A stretch of DNA of 15,020 nt from Thermoleophilia bacterium (GTDB taxonomy: Bacteria; Actinomycetota; Thermoleophilia; Miltoncostaeales; Miltoncostaeaceae): assembly GCA_029861485.1 (NCBI GenBank), contig JAOTZF010000011.1, positions 1 through 15,020 on the forward strand, in the 5' to 3' direction. This document shows positions 1 through 7,858 of this stretch, in pieces. Positions within the stretch are counted from its first letter, which is position 1, and each line of letters opens with the position of its first letter. The notes beneath the pieces are model-generated. The model was given only the letters and a program-made list of their open reading frames with translations. It had not been told where the DNA came from and ran no database searches. A program made the translations under genes and the position numbers.

Positions 1-620
1 AGCGCCGCCGAGCAGGGCGCGGCGGTTGCCAGCCGCGTGGAGCGTGAGGCGCTTGACACCAGGAGCGCCGACGAGCACGTCGCGACCGTCAAGGACATCG
101 AGAGTGGCGATCGCATGCGCGCAATGGAGCTCCACGGTTCCGAAGGCGATCTCGCCGCGCTCGGCCGCCTCGCGCGCTCCGGTACCTCGTCCAGGATCCA
201 GCGCACCTTGGTCGCCGAGAACTAGGGATCAATCACCAGTCGGGTGGGTTCGTGGATCCGGCCCCCGTGGCCTCCGCGCTCGAGCTGCGAGCAGAATTTC
301 AGCGGTGCGCCGGTCCTGCCAGACGATGGCCGGGTGCACCGGGCGACCGGACGGGCGCTCCCACACGATGGTCGTCTCGCGCTGGTTGGTGATGCCGATC
401 GCTGCGAAGCTCTCCGTTCCGCGCCGGAGTCGGCTGCCGCCGTGCGCGCAACCGCGAGCTGCGACTCCCAGATCTCGACTGGATCGTGCTCGACCCAACC
501 GGTCCTGGGAAACGACTGCGTGAGCTCCTGCTCGGCGGCCGAGAGCACCTCCGCCCGCTCGTCGAAGACGATTGCCCGCGAGGTCGTCGTCCCCTGATCG
601 AGTGCGAGGATGTATGGCAT
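1..620 (-). pseudogene. glpK: Glycerol kinase (GlpK), decayed and truncated by the window edge
   Basis: Read on the minus strand from ATG at 620, the frame begins MPYILALDQGTTTSRAIVFD, the classic FGGY-kinase phosphate-binding N-terminus, and continues with GWVEHDPVEIW. It then loses frame near 415-425; the adjacent frame continues as AAIGITNQRETTIVWE and AIVWQDRRTAEI. Near 265-290 it returns to the first frame (RIHEPTRLVIDP) and hits TAG at 224-222 exactly where family members have Tyr in DPYFS. FSATKVRWILDE follows, then another frame change near 170-185 before ERGEIAFGTV. Below about 150 I recognise little; a weak SASRS trace may match the NASRT motif. An intact protein is about 500 aa and would phosphorylate glycerol to glycerol-3-phosphate. 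Its start still has a good ribosome site. Either a true pseudogene or poor sequence near a contig end; intact neighbours make gene decay the somewhat better reading. Confidence 0.85.
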
Positions 621-624
621 CGAA

Positions 625-630
625 CCTCCC
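625..630 (-). promoter_or_regulatory. Ribosome binding site of the glpK remnant
   Basis: The minus strand carries GGGAGG four bases before the ATG at 620. It fixes the start of the kinase frame and shows that the translation signal survived while the body of the gene decayed. Confidence 0.6.
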
Positions 631-720
631 GCAGGGCACGCTAGAGCTCGCGAGAGGCGCACAGCCAACGGTTCCTTTGCTCCATGACATCGACAGGGCT
701 CTCGACCGTCATCAGTCCGC

Positions 721-726
721 TAACAT
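721..726 (+). promoter_or_regulatory. Candidate -10 box for the L25 gene
   Basis: TAACAT lies 32 bases upstream of the L25 ATG, in the 138-bp space between the divergent glpK remnant and rplY. No convincing -35 box sits at normal spacing (a TCGACC at 702-707 is too close), so this is only a weak call. Confidence 0.3.
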
Positions 727-758
727 CCTCCGGCCCTGAATCCGACCAGCATTTCGAG

Positions 759-1433
759 ATGGCCAACCTGAAGCTCACCGCCGACCCCCGAACCGAGACG
801 GGCAGCCGCGCCTCACGGCGACTGCGCCGCCAGGGCCTCGTGCCTGGCGTCGTCTACGGCAAGGGCGAAGAAGCGACCGCATTCGTGGTCGAGGATCGCG
901 AGTTCCGTCGCCTCCTGCGTGAAGGTGCCCGCGGAAGCCTCCTCGATGTCACCGTTGGTGACGCCAGGTCCGTCCCGACGCTGGTCAAGGACCTGCAGCG
1001 CGACCCCATCCGCGGAGATCTGGTCCACATCGACCTCCAAGAGGTCGACCTCAAAGCGACCGTCGACTCCCCGGTGCCGGTCGTGCTCACCGGCTCACCG
1101 GTCGGCGTCCGAGAGGGCGGCATCCTCGACCAGACCCTGCGCGAGATCGTCGTGCGGGCCTTGCCGGACGAGCTACCCGACTCCCTCGAGATCGATGTCA
1201 GCGAGCTGGCCGTCGGCGAGACCGTCAACGTCTCGGACCTCGTCGCACCCCAGGGCGTCGATGTGCTCGGTGACCCCGAGGCGAGCATCGCCTCGATCAT
1301 GCTGCCGCGTGCCGCGGTCGAAGAGGAAGAGGTCGTGGAGGGCGAGGAGCTGGAAGGCGAGGAAGGCGTCGAGGGCGAGGAGGCCGTCGAGGGCGCAGCC
1401 GACGAGGACTCCGGCGACTCCGGCGACGAGTAG
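759..1433 (+). CDS. rplY: Large-subunit ribosomal protein L25, long TL5/CTC form
   Basis: Binds 5S rRNA in the central protuberance of the 50S subunit; the long CTC form is known as a general-stress protein. The 224-aa product has an N-terminal L25 beta-barrel (about 1-93, starting MANLKLTADPR, with the RRQGLVPGVVYG signature), a TL5-type C-terminal beta domain (about 98-186, with the PVPVVLTGSPVGVREGG stretch) and an acidic tail (187-224) of imperfect E-G-E-E repeats. I chose ATG 759 because MANLKL matches the family N-terminus; the frame is open further upstream to 684, but that extension matches nothing in the family. It heads the run leading to pth and mfd, 39 bp before pth, the usual bacterial order. 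High confidence. Confidence 0.95.
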   Translation: MANLKLTADPRTETGSRASRRLRRQGLVPGVVYGKGEEATAFVVEDREFRRLLREGARGSLLDVTVGDARSVPTLVKDLQRDPIRGDLVHIDLQEVDLKATVDSPVPVVLTGSPVGVREGGILDQTLREIVVRALPDELPDSLEIDVSELAVGETVNVSDLVAPQGVDVLGDPEASIASIMLPRAAVEEEEVVEGEELEGEEGVEGEEAVEGAADEDSGDSGDE

Positions 1434-1466
1434 TCGAGGGGGCGCGCCTCCACACGTGCGCCTCGA
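1434..1466 (+). other. Intergenic inverted repeat between rplY and pth
   Basis: TCGAGG just after the L25 stop can pair with CCTCGA near 1461-1466, and CGC/GCG can extend the stem after a GGG bulge. There is no T-tract, so it is not a good terminator. It could be an mRNA-processing or attenuation element between two co-directional genes, or chance in GC-rich DNA. Confidence 0.25.
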
Positions 1467-1472
1467 CCGGCG

Positions 1473-2123
1473 GTGAACGACCCCGACACGTCCTCGCCAC
1501 TGCCAATCGGCCTGATCGCGGGGCTGGGCAATCCGGGCGATCGGTATCGCCGTACCCGTCACAACCTCGGCCGGCGCGTGGTCGAGGAGCTCGCCCGACG
1601 CCTCGACGCAGGCAAGCCACGCGACCGCTACGCGGGGAGGCTCTGGCAGGCCCGCGGGCCGGGAGGGCCGGTCGCACTACTGGTGCCTACGACCTTCATG
1701 AACCTCTCAGGTGACAGTGTGGGCCCCGCGATGGGCGCGTTGAAGCTGTCGCCCGCCCAGGTGCTCGTGATCCACGATGAGGTCGACCTGCCGTTCGGCA
1801 CGGTGCGCGGCAAGGTCGGCGGCGGCGTCGCCGGCCACAACGGGCTGCGCTCGGTACGCGCGGGACTCGGCACCACGGACTTCCTGCGGATCCGCCTCGG
1901 CGTCGGCCGTCCCGGCGACTGCTTTCGCGGTGACACCGCCGCATGGGTGCTCGCCGCGCCAACCGAGCCCGAGGGCGACGTGGAGGCGATGGTCATGCGC
2001 GGCGCCGACATGGCTGAGCGCGCTCTGGCCGACGGGATGGACGCTGCGGTCGCGGCGTTTCATGCCCGCGAGCCCGGCGCCCGTCGCAAAGCCTCCCCAC
2101 AGCCATCCGACCCATCCGCGTGA
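1473..2123 (+). CDS. pth: Peptidyl-tRNA hydrolase
   Basis: Hydrolyses the ester bond of peptidyl-tRNAs that drop off ribosomes, recycling tRNA in the cytoplasm. The 216-aa protein has the family marks in order: GLGNPG (18-22), catalytic His30 in TRHN, Asn77 in FMNLSG, Asp102 in HDEVDLPFG and Asn123 in GHNGLRS, equivalent to E. coli His20, Asn68, Asp93 and Asn114. The GTG start at 1473 places GLGNPG at residues 17-22, a few residues later than usual, and a basic, proline-containing C-terminal tail extends beyond the fold (typical length about 190 aa). No clear Shine-Dalgarno precedes it. Its TGA overlaps the GTG of mfd by four bases, which suggests translational coupling. The rplY-pth-mfd order is common in bacteria. 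Confidence 0.97.
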   Translation: MNDPDTSSPLPIGLIAGLGNPGDRYRRTRHNLGRRVVEELARRLDAGKPRDRYAGRLWQARGPGGPVALLVPTTFMNLSGDSVGPAMGALKLSPAQVLVIHDEVDLPFGTVRGKVGGGVAGHNGLRSVRAGLGTTDFLRIRLGVGRPGDCFRGDTAAWVLAAPTEPEGDVEAMVMRGADMAERALADGMDAAVAAFHAREPGARRKASPQPSDPSA

Positions 2124-5100
2124 GCGACGTACCGGCCCTCGAGGGGGCGCTGCTCGAGGTGCCCGAGGTTGCGGAGGCCGTTCAGGCGCTGAGCCAGGAC
2201 ACCGCTGCCCAGGCCATCGCCATCGGCAGGCCGGCGTGGCCCCTCGCTATCGCCACCCTCCTGCGGGCCCTCGAGCGACCTCTGCTGGTCGTCGTCCCTC
2301 GCGACGAGGAGGCGCGCGGACTGGCGAGTGAGGTCGACGCCCTGCTGGGCGCGGGCACCACGGCGCTGCTGCCGACGGTCGCCGCCGCGGCGCGCTCGGA
2401 GGTCGGCGCGGCGCCCCACCTGGTTGGGCAGCGGGCTCGGGCGGTCTCCTGGATCGGCCAGGAGAGGGCTCGCCTGGTCATCGCCGGAGTCGGCGCGCTC
2501 GCGGAGTCCACGGCGGCGGCGCGCGAGCCCCTGGTGCTGAGAGCCGGCTCGGAGCTGACACCGGACGGCTTGGTAGACGACCTCGTTCGCCTCGGTTATG
2601 AGCGGGTGGAGCAGGTGGAGGAACGCGGCGAGGTCGCCGTGCGCGGCGGCATCGTCGACGTGTACCCGAGTACCGCCGACCTGCCGGCGCGCGCCGACTT
2701 CTTCGGCGATCAGGTCGAGTCGCTTCGAGCCTTCTCTCCGTTCACGCAGCGCACGGTGCGGGAGGTCAAGCGATCCGTGGTATGGCCGGCGGCCGAGCCC
2801 GAGGACGCGCCGCTCGGCCCGCTGGATCTCAACGGCGGAGCGCGCGTGATCCGGCTTGCGCCGACCGAGTACGCCGGCGGTCTACGCGAGGTTGCCGAGC
2901 GGCTCGACGATGACGAGCGTGCGGGGCGCGTCGACGACGAGCTGTTGAGCGCCAAGGTGAGCGAGGCTGCTCGGCTCGACGTGGAGCCACCACGCGGCGA
3001 GCGCTCCGGGGTCGTGGACGTCGTCGAGGCGCGCTTCGCGGTGCGCGGCATGGATGAGGCGGCCGGAGAGCTGCGGCGCCTCGCCCGCAACGGGTATCGG
3101 GTCGTCGTCGCGTTCGCGCGCTGGGGCGACCTGCGACGCGCGCAGGCGCAACTCAAGGATCGCCTCGACCCGGTCGAGCTCGGGGTCGGCGAGCTGCCCT
3201 CGCCCGGGGCGATCGGCTTCGCGCGCATGCCGCTCGAGCGGGGATTCCTGTCCAAGGCACTGCGCTTGGCGCTGATCCCCGAGTACGCGATCTTGCGCCG
3301 CCGCCGCCAGCGCAGCGAGCGTCCCGCGGTCGGAACCCGCGTCCGCTCGGTGCTGGACCTCAAGCTCGGCGACATCGTGGTGCATGACGAGCAGGGCATC
3401 GGCCGCCTCGTCGGCTTCGAGACCCGCGAGGTCGCCGGGATTGCCCGCGACTATCTCTCGCTGGTCTACGCCGAGGGCGACCGCCTGCTGGTGCCGCATG
3501 ACCAGTTGGACAAGGTCTCCCGCTACGTCGGGGCCGACGGCTCTGACCCTGCTTTGTCGAAGCTCGGGGGCAAGGCCTGGCAGAAGATGAAGGCCCGTGC
3601 CCGCGCGGCCGCGCGCGAGATGGCCGGCGAGCTGATCCAGCTCTATGACGCCCGCGCGCGCGCCACCGGCTTCGCCTTTCCGCCCCAGGACGAGCTCGTG
3701 CGCGAGTTCGAGCGTGGGTTCCCGCACATGGAGACTCCGGATCAGCAGCGCACCATCGACGCGGTCTACGACGACATGGAGCGCGACCGGCCGATGGACC
3801 GCTTGGTCTGCGGCGACGTTGGCTTCGGCAAGACCGAGGTTGCGATGCGGGCCGCGTTCAAGGCGGCCGCCGGGGGCAAGCAGGCGATGGTGCTCGCTCC
3901 TACGACCATCCTCTCGCAGCAGCACTTCAACAGCTTCCGCGAGCGGTTCGACGGCATGCCGGTGAGCGTCGAGCTGGTCAACCGCTTCAAGAGCCAGAAG
4001 GAGGTCCGTGACAGCCTGCAGCGCTTTCGCCAGGGGCAGCTGGACATCCTGATCGGAACCCACCGGCTGCTGTCGATGGACGTGCAGCCGAAGGACCTCG
4101 GTCTCGTGGTGGTCGACGAGGAGCAGCGCTTCGGAGTTGCGCAGAAGGAGGCGCTGCGCCAGCTGCGGGTGAGCGTCGACGTGCTCGCCATGACGGCAAC
4201 GCCGATCCCGCGCACCCTGCAGATGTCGCTCTCGGGCCTGCGCGAGATCAGCGTCATCGAGACCCCGCCGCTCGGCCGCAAACCCGTGGCGACCCACGTC
4301 GGCCCGTTCGACGACGACATCGTGACGGCGGCTCTTCAGCGCGAGGCCGAGCGCAACGGTCAGGCGTTCTGGCTCCACAACCGGGTCGAGACGATCAACG
4401 AGGCCGCCGAGCGTGTGCGCGCCTTGGTGCCGGAGCAGCGGGTGGTGGTCGCGCACGGCCAGATGCCCGAAGGGGAGCTCGAGGACGTGATGCTGGGGTT
4501 CGTGCGGGGCGAGGCCGCCGTGCTGGTCGCGACCACGATCATCGAGTCGGGCCTGGACATCCCCCGCTCCAACACGCTCATCGTCGAGCGGGCCGACGAG
4601 CTCGGCCTGGCGCAGCTCTACCAGCTGCGTGGGCGTGTCGGGCGCTCCGAGGTGACCGCCCACGCGTATCTGATGTACCCTGACGACAGCACCCTGAGCC
4701 GCGACTCCGCAGCCCGCCTGCGAGCCCTGGCCGACTATACGGAGCTGGGGTCCGGGCTGCGAATCGCGATGCGCGACCTCGAGATTCGCGGGGCGGGCAA
4801 CCTGCTGGGTGACGAGCAGAGCGGCCAGGTCGCGGCGGTGGGATTCGAGATGTACATGGATCTTCTGCACGACGCGATCACCCTTGGCGCAGGCGAGGCG
4901 CCCGCCGAGGCGGAAGTGCGCGTGGACTTGCCGATCTCGGCGTACATCCCGTCTGACTACGTCGGCTTCGAAGCGGCCAAGATCGAGATCCATCGCCGCA
5001 TCGCCGCGGCGGGCTCCCTGGAGCAGCTCGATGGTCTGGCCTCCGAGATCGAAGACCGCTTCGGCGAGCGGCCTCGCGCGGTGGAGAATCTGCTCGCCAC

Positions 5101-5356
5101 TCAGCGGCTGCGAGTATTGATGCGCCAGGCCGGGGCCAATCATCTGGCGCTGTCGGGGTCGCACATCGCGCTCGCGCCGCTCGCCCTCACTGGCTCCCAG
5201 CTGACCGAGATCCGCAGGACACAGCGGAGGCTGCTCTACGCCTCGCGCGAGCGTACGGTCACGCTCCCGACCGGCCGCCTGCCGAGCGAGCGACTGCGGA
5301 CCGCCCGCGAGCTACTCGATGCCGTAGCGCCGGTGGTCTCCCAGAACACCGCATGA
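2120..5356 (+). CDS. mfd: Transcription-repair coupling factor Mfd
   Basis: ATP-driven translocase that removes RNA polymerase stalled at DNA lesions and recruits UvrA for nucleotide excision repair. The 1078-aa length is close to that of the family. In order: a UvrB-homology N-terminal module (about 1-330), the CarD-like RNA polymerase interaction domain (about 410-480, beginning LKLGDIVVHDEQGIGRL), a RecG-type helicase with Walker A GDVGFGKT (565-572), DEEQ box (666-669), TATPIPRTLQMS (from about 690) and the motif VI-like QLRGRVGR (about 836-843), then the TRCF C-terminal domain (about 930-1035). The GTG start at 2120 overlaps the pth stop (GTGA), so translation is probably coupled. All key helicase residues are present. 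The next gene, 66 bp on, seems to have its own promoter. Confidence 0.98.
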   Translation: MSDVPALEGALLEVPEVAEAVQALSQDTAAQAIAIGRPAWPLAIATLLRALERPLLVVVPRDEEARGLASEVDALLGAGTTALLPTVAAAARSEVGAAPHLVGQRARAVSWIGQERARLVIAGVGALAESTAAAREPLVLRAGSELTPDGLVDDLVRLGYERVEQVEERGEVAVRGGIVDVYPSTADLPARADFFGDQVESLRAFSPFTQRTVREVKRSVVWPAAEPEDAPLGPLDLNGGARVIRLAPTEYAGGLREVAERLDDDERAGRVDDELLSAKVSEAARLDVEPPRGERSGVVDVVEARFAVRGMDEAAGELRRLARNGYRVVVAFARWGDLRRAQAQLKDRLDPVELGVGELPSPGAIGFARMPLERGFLSKALRLALIPEYAILRRRRQRSERPAVGTRVRSVLDLKLGDIVVHDEQGIGRLVGFETREVAGIARDYLSLVYAEGDRLLVPHDQLDKVSRYVGADGSDPALSKLGGKAWQKMKARARAAAREMAGELIQLYDARARATGFAFPPQDELVREFERGFPHMETPDQQRTIDAVYDDMERDRPMDRLVCGDVGFGKTEVAMRAAFKAAAGGKQAMVLAPTTILSQQHFNSFRERFDGMPVSVELVNRFKSQKEVRDSLQRFRQGQLDILIGTHRLLSMDVQPKDLGLVVVDEEQRFGVAQKEALRQLRVSVDVLAMTATPIPRTLQMSLSGLREISVIETPPLGRKPVATHVGPFDDDIVTAALQREAERNGQAFWLHNRVETINEAAERVRALVPEQRVVVAHGQMPEGELEDVMLGFVRGEAAVLVATTIIESGLDIPRSNTLIVERADELGLAQLYQLRGRVGRSEVTAHAYLMYPDDSTLSRDSAARLRALADYTELGSGLRIAMRDLEIRGAGNLLGDEQSGQVAAVGFEMYMDLLHDAITLGAGEAPAEAEVRVDLPISAYIPSDYVGFEAAKIEIHRRIAAAGSLEQLDGLASEIEDRFGERPRAVENLLATQRLRVLMRQAGANHLALSGSHIALAPLALTGSQLTEIRRTQRRLLYASRERTVTLPTGRLPSERLRTARELLDAVAPVVSQNTA

Positions 5357-5408
5357 GCGGCGCGGGTTCCCGCTGACCCCTACCGGATGCTGCCTCCGAG
5401 ACAGGTGC

Positions 5409-5414
5409 TAGCAT
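5409..5414 (+). promoter_or_regulatory. Candidate -10 box giving a leaderless parvulin mRNA
   Basis: TAGCAT, preceded by TGC, ends eight bases before the GTG at 5423. A -10 hexamer this close to a start codon, with no Shine-Dalgarno in between, is the pattern of leaderless actinobacterial transcripts. No clear -35 box was found. Confidence 0.4.
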
Positions 5415-5422
5415 CGCCCGCC

Positions 5423-6490
5423 GTGATCGCCGCTCGTTTCGCAGTACTGGGCGTCCTCGGGGCCATTGCCATTGGCGTCGCCGGGTGCGGAAGCAACGAC
5501 TCGGACAAGGTGCCAGAAGGCGCCGCCGCCCAGGTCGGGGATGCCAGCATCCAAGAGGCGGAGCTCAACCGGGCCATCGCGCAGCGCAAGGCCCAGGCGG
5601 AGTCCCAGGAGCAGACCTTTCCCGAAGAGGGCACCGATGCCTACAACCAGGCGCGGCAGCAGGCGCTGCAGGAGCTGGTACTCCAGCGGATCGTCGACTT
5701 CGAGGCCAAGAAGTGCGGCAAGCCGTGTCAGGTGACCAGCAAGGAGGTCGACGCGGAGCTCGACAGCATCGTCCAGGAGAGCTTCAACGGCTCCCAGGAA
5801 GACTTCGACGAGTTCCTGACCACCAACCAGATCAGCAAGCCGGACGCGCGGCGCATCGTGCGCTTCAACCTCCAGCAGGAGGAGCTGTTCAACACCGTGA
5901 CCCGGGGTGTTCGCTTCACCGACGCGGACGCGCGCAAGTTCTACAAAGACAACAAGGCGCAGTTCGAGACTCCGGCCGGGCGCGAGGTCAGCCACATCCT
6001 CGTGGCCGAGAAGCAAGAGGCCGACTCCCTGCGGGCTGAGGTGACTACCGGCAACTTCGCCCAGCTGGCCCGCGACAACTCGACGGACACCGGCTCGGCC
6101 ACCCAGGGTGGCAGCCTGGGGCGGATCCAGAAGGGCGTGTTCGTTCCCGAGTTCGAGGAAGCCGCGTTCGCCCTCAAGGACGATGAGATCTCCGACCCGG
6201 TGAAGACCCAGTTCGGCTGGCACATAATCACCGTCGACGTCGTCCCCAAGCAGACGACGCCGTTTGCCAAGGCGCGTCAGCAGATCCAGCAGCAGCAGCT
6301 GCAGCAGACTCGCCAGACCGAGTTCAACGAGTGGCGCGACGGCGTGCTGAAGGAGTGGCAGGAGCGCACGGTCTACGCGAGCAAGGACCTCGAGCCGCCC
6401 GAGCCCGAGGCCAGCGAGCCCGATCTCGAAGACGTGACCGTCGAAGAGGTCCCCGAGGTCGAAGAGCAGCCGCAAGAGGAGACGCCCTAG
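5423..6490 (+). CDS. Parvulin-type peptidyl-prolyl isomerase lipoprotein (SurA/PrsA-like)
   Basis: Extracytoplasmic foldase, probably anchored to the outer face of the membrane, that isomerises prolyl bonds or chaperones exported proteins. From GTG 5423 the 355-aa product begins with a short basic n-region, a hydrophobic core and lipobox V-A-G-C with Cys22 as the predicted lipidation site. A SurA_N-like helical region follows (about 30-180), then the parvulin domain (about 185-272) with SHILV (190-194), QGGSLG and FGWHII (His267). The tail is Gln-rich, then acidic Glu/Pro-rich. An in-frame ATG at 5387 would add 12 residues using AGA, CTA and GCA codons that are rare in this window, and the -10 candidate would lie inside it, so I prefer 5423. 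mazG starts three bases after the stop. Known relatives are PrsA in Firmicutes and SurA in proteobacteria; exact orthology is uncertain. Confidence 0.9.
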   Translation: MIAARFAVLGVLGAIAIGVAGCGSNDSDKVPEGAAAQVGDASIQEAELNRAIAQRKAQAESQEQTFPEEGTDAYNQARQQALQELVLQRIVDFEAKKCGKPCQVTSKEVDAELDSIVQESFNGSQEDFDEFLTTNQISKPDARRIVRFNLQQEELFNTVTRGVRFTDADARKFYKDNKAQFETPAGREVSHILVAEKQEADSLRAEVTTGNFAQLARDNSTDTGSATQGGSLGRIQKGVFVPEFEEAAFALKDDEISDPVKTQFGWHIITVDVVPKQTTPFAKARQQIQQQQLQQTRQTEFNEWRDGVLKEWQERTVYASKDLEPPEPEASEPDLEDVTVEEVPEVEEQPQEETP

Positions 6491-6493
6491 ACA

Positions 6494-7528
6494 GTGTCCC
6501 TGCCTGGCCCCCCGCTGATCGTGGGGATCGGACCGGGCGACCCCGACTCCATCCCGGCGGCGGTCTTCGCAGCGCTGGCCGACCACCGTGGGCCGGCGCT
6601 GGCCATCGGCCTCGCACCTGAGCTGATCGTGGCGCTGGGCGCTCCTGTTGAGGCCTACGAAGCCGGGCTGCCCCTACCGGACGGCGCACTGGTACTCGCC
6701 ATCGATCCCGCCGCGCAGCGACTGGCGGTCACCCACCCCGACGGCCGAACGATCCCGGATCGCGTCACGCTCAGGGCCCGCGCGATCGGCGCCCAGATTG
6801 GCGCCCTCGCCACGGTCGGCGAGCGTCTGCGACTCGAGTGCCCATGGGATCGGCGCCAGACGCCCGAGACCATCGTCCCGCACACGGTGGAGGAGGCCTT
6901 CGAGGTCGCGGAGGCGGTCTTCTCGGGTGATCCGGTCCACGTCGCCGACGAGATCGGCGACCTGCTGTTCCAGTCGGTCTTCCTCGCCCAGTTCCTCGAG
7001 GAAGACGGCGAGGGCGACCTCGGCACCATCGCACGTGGGCAGGCCGACAAGTTGATCTCACGCCACCCCCACGTCTACGGCGAGGCCCAAGCCGCGGAGG
7101 CAGCCGAGGTGCTCGACATCTGGGACAGCCGCAAGCGCGTCGAGCGCGAGGGTCAGGGCATCTTCCACGAGCTCCCGCCCGGCCTGCCGGCACTCCACCT
7201 CGCCGCGAAGGTCCAGAAGCGCGCCGCCTCGGTCGGCTTCCGCTGGGGCGAGCTCGCACCGGCGCTCGTCAAGCTCGAGGAAGAGGTCGCCGAGCTGCGG
7301 TCCGAGCCGAGCGCGCATGAGCTGGGCGATGTGTTGTTCGCCGCCATCGCCGCCGCGCGGGAGCTGGACGTCGATCCCGAGTTGGCGCTCCGTGGTGCAG
7401 CCATCCGATTCCGCGATCGGGTCGAGACCGCGGCGCTACTGGCCAAGCGGGAAGGCATCGATTTCGAGCGGCTCGACGTCGACCAGCAGCTCGGCTGGTA
7501 CCAGCGCGCCCGAGAGGCGATCCGGTAG
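6494..7528 (+). CDS. mazG: MazG-type nucleoside triphosphate pyrophosphohydrolase with shortened methylase-like N-terminus
   Basis: MazG proteins hydrolyse (d)NTPs to NMP and pyrophosphate, cleaning aberrant nucleotides from the pool and, in E. coli, lowering ppGpp. The 344-aa protein has two MazG repeats. The first (about 115-200) has CPWDRRQTPETI, EEAFE (133-137), DEIGD (152-156) and a DKLISRHPHVYGE end. The second (about 238-310) has VQKRAASVGFRW, EEVAE (263-267) and ELGD (276-279). Ahead of them, residues 8-21 read IVGIGPGDPDSIP, the start signature of tetrapyrrole (corrin/porphyrin) methylases, as in the YabN-type fusions. Only about 110 residues precede MazG rather than about 220, so the methylase part is probably incomplete and inactive. 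GTG at 6494 lies three bases after the parvulin gene, so the two are likely co-transcribed. Confidence 0.93.
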   Translation: MSLPGPPLIVGIGPGDPDSIPAAVFAALADHRGPALAIGLAPELIVALGAPVEAYEAGLPLPDGALVLAIDPAAQRLAVTHPDGRTIPDRVTLRARAIGAQIGALATVGERLRLECPWDRRQTPETIVPHTVEEAFEVAEAVFSGDPVHVADEIGDLLFQSVFLAQFLEEDGEGDLGTIARGQADKLISRHPHVYGEAQAAEAAEVLDIWDSRKRVEREGQGIFHELPPGLPALHLAAKVQKRAASVGFRWGELAPALVKLEEEVAELRSEPSAHELGDVLFAAIAAARELDVDPELALRGAAIRFRDRVETAALLAKREGIDFERLDVDQQLGWYQRAREAIR

Positions 7529-7567
7529 TCGGGGCACGCCCCCGGCCAACTCGGCCCGAGCCGTGAG

Positions 7568-7723
7568 CTATGTGCTCATCACGGTGCTCTCGTGGGTGCC
7601 AAGGGCTTTCGCCGCCTCCTTGTAGGACAGGCCCACGATGTCGATGGCCACGATCACGTCGCGCTGGTCGGCGGCCAGGCCCGAGATCGCCCGGATCAGC
7701 GCCGCGTTGTCGGCCACCCGATC
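7568..7723 (-). pseudogene. Remnant of an ECF-type sigma factor (region 4)
   Basis: On the minus strand the frame reads ALIRAISGLAADQRDVIVAI then DIVGLSYKEAAKALGTHEST, a clear sigma region 4.2 helix-turn-helix of the ECF group. It stops at TAG 7570-7568 just after VMS, where intact sigma factors continue RLHRAR or similar. Reading through the stop gives ARAELA, plausible residual C-terminus. No region 2 or start codon can be found upstream: only about 135 bp separate this fragment from the divergent anti-sigma gene, too little for the missing N-terminal half. It therefore appears truncated at the 5' end and stopped at the 3' end. The rest of the 330-bp space between mazG and 7859 holds only a promoter candidate. 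Confidence 0.7.
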
Positions 7724-7821
7724 AAGCAGCACTCCCTCCCGCGGACGAGCGCACGAGTCGGCGGGAATAGACCGCCACAAGCCGGAGTCCTTGAGAGTGC
7801 GGGGACACCTGCGCCTTGTGC

Positions 7822-7850
7822 TTGACCGACCCACCCTGGCACCCTTGAAC
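7822..7850 (+). promoter_or_regulatory. Candidate promoter of the anti-sigma gene
   Basis: TTGACC at 7822-7827 is separated by 17 bases from TTGAAC at 7845-7850, which ends eight bases before the ATG at 7859. The -35 is good and the -10 poor. If used, the transcript would be essentially leaderless, in line with the absence of a Shine-Dalgarno. Confidence 0.4.
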
Positions 7851-7858
7851 GAGTCCCT

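Noticed and set aside
1..225. Plus-strand open frame running in from the window start to TAG at 223-225
   Set aside because: It is antisense to recognisable glycerol-kinase segments (FSATKVRWILDE, GEIAFGTV) and has no recognisable domain, so I treat it as a shadow of the remnant.
2882..5164. A 760-codon open frame on the minus strand, antisense to mfd
   Set aside because: It mirrors the codon bias of mfd, which is certain from its motifs. Long antisense frames are expected in very GC-rich genes, and the translation shows no recognisable domain.
5362..5373. Small inverted repeat after mfd (GCGG/CCGC)
   Set aside because: Only four workable base pairs and no T-tract; not a credible terminator.
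6275..6312. CAG-rich microsatellite-like run
   Set aside because: It simply encodes the Gln-rich stretch near the C-terminus of the parvulin protein, in frame and with no perfect long repeat.
5408..6586. A 392-codon open frame antisense to the parvulin gene
   Set aside because: Leu/Gly/Val-rich shadow of the real gene with no domain; the plus strand has a full parvulin signature.
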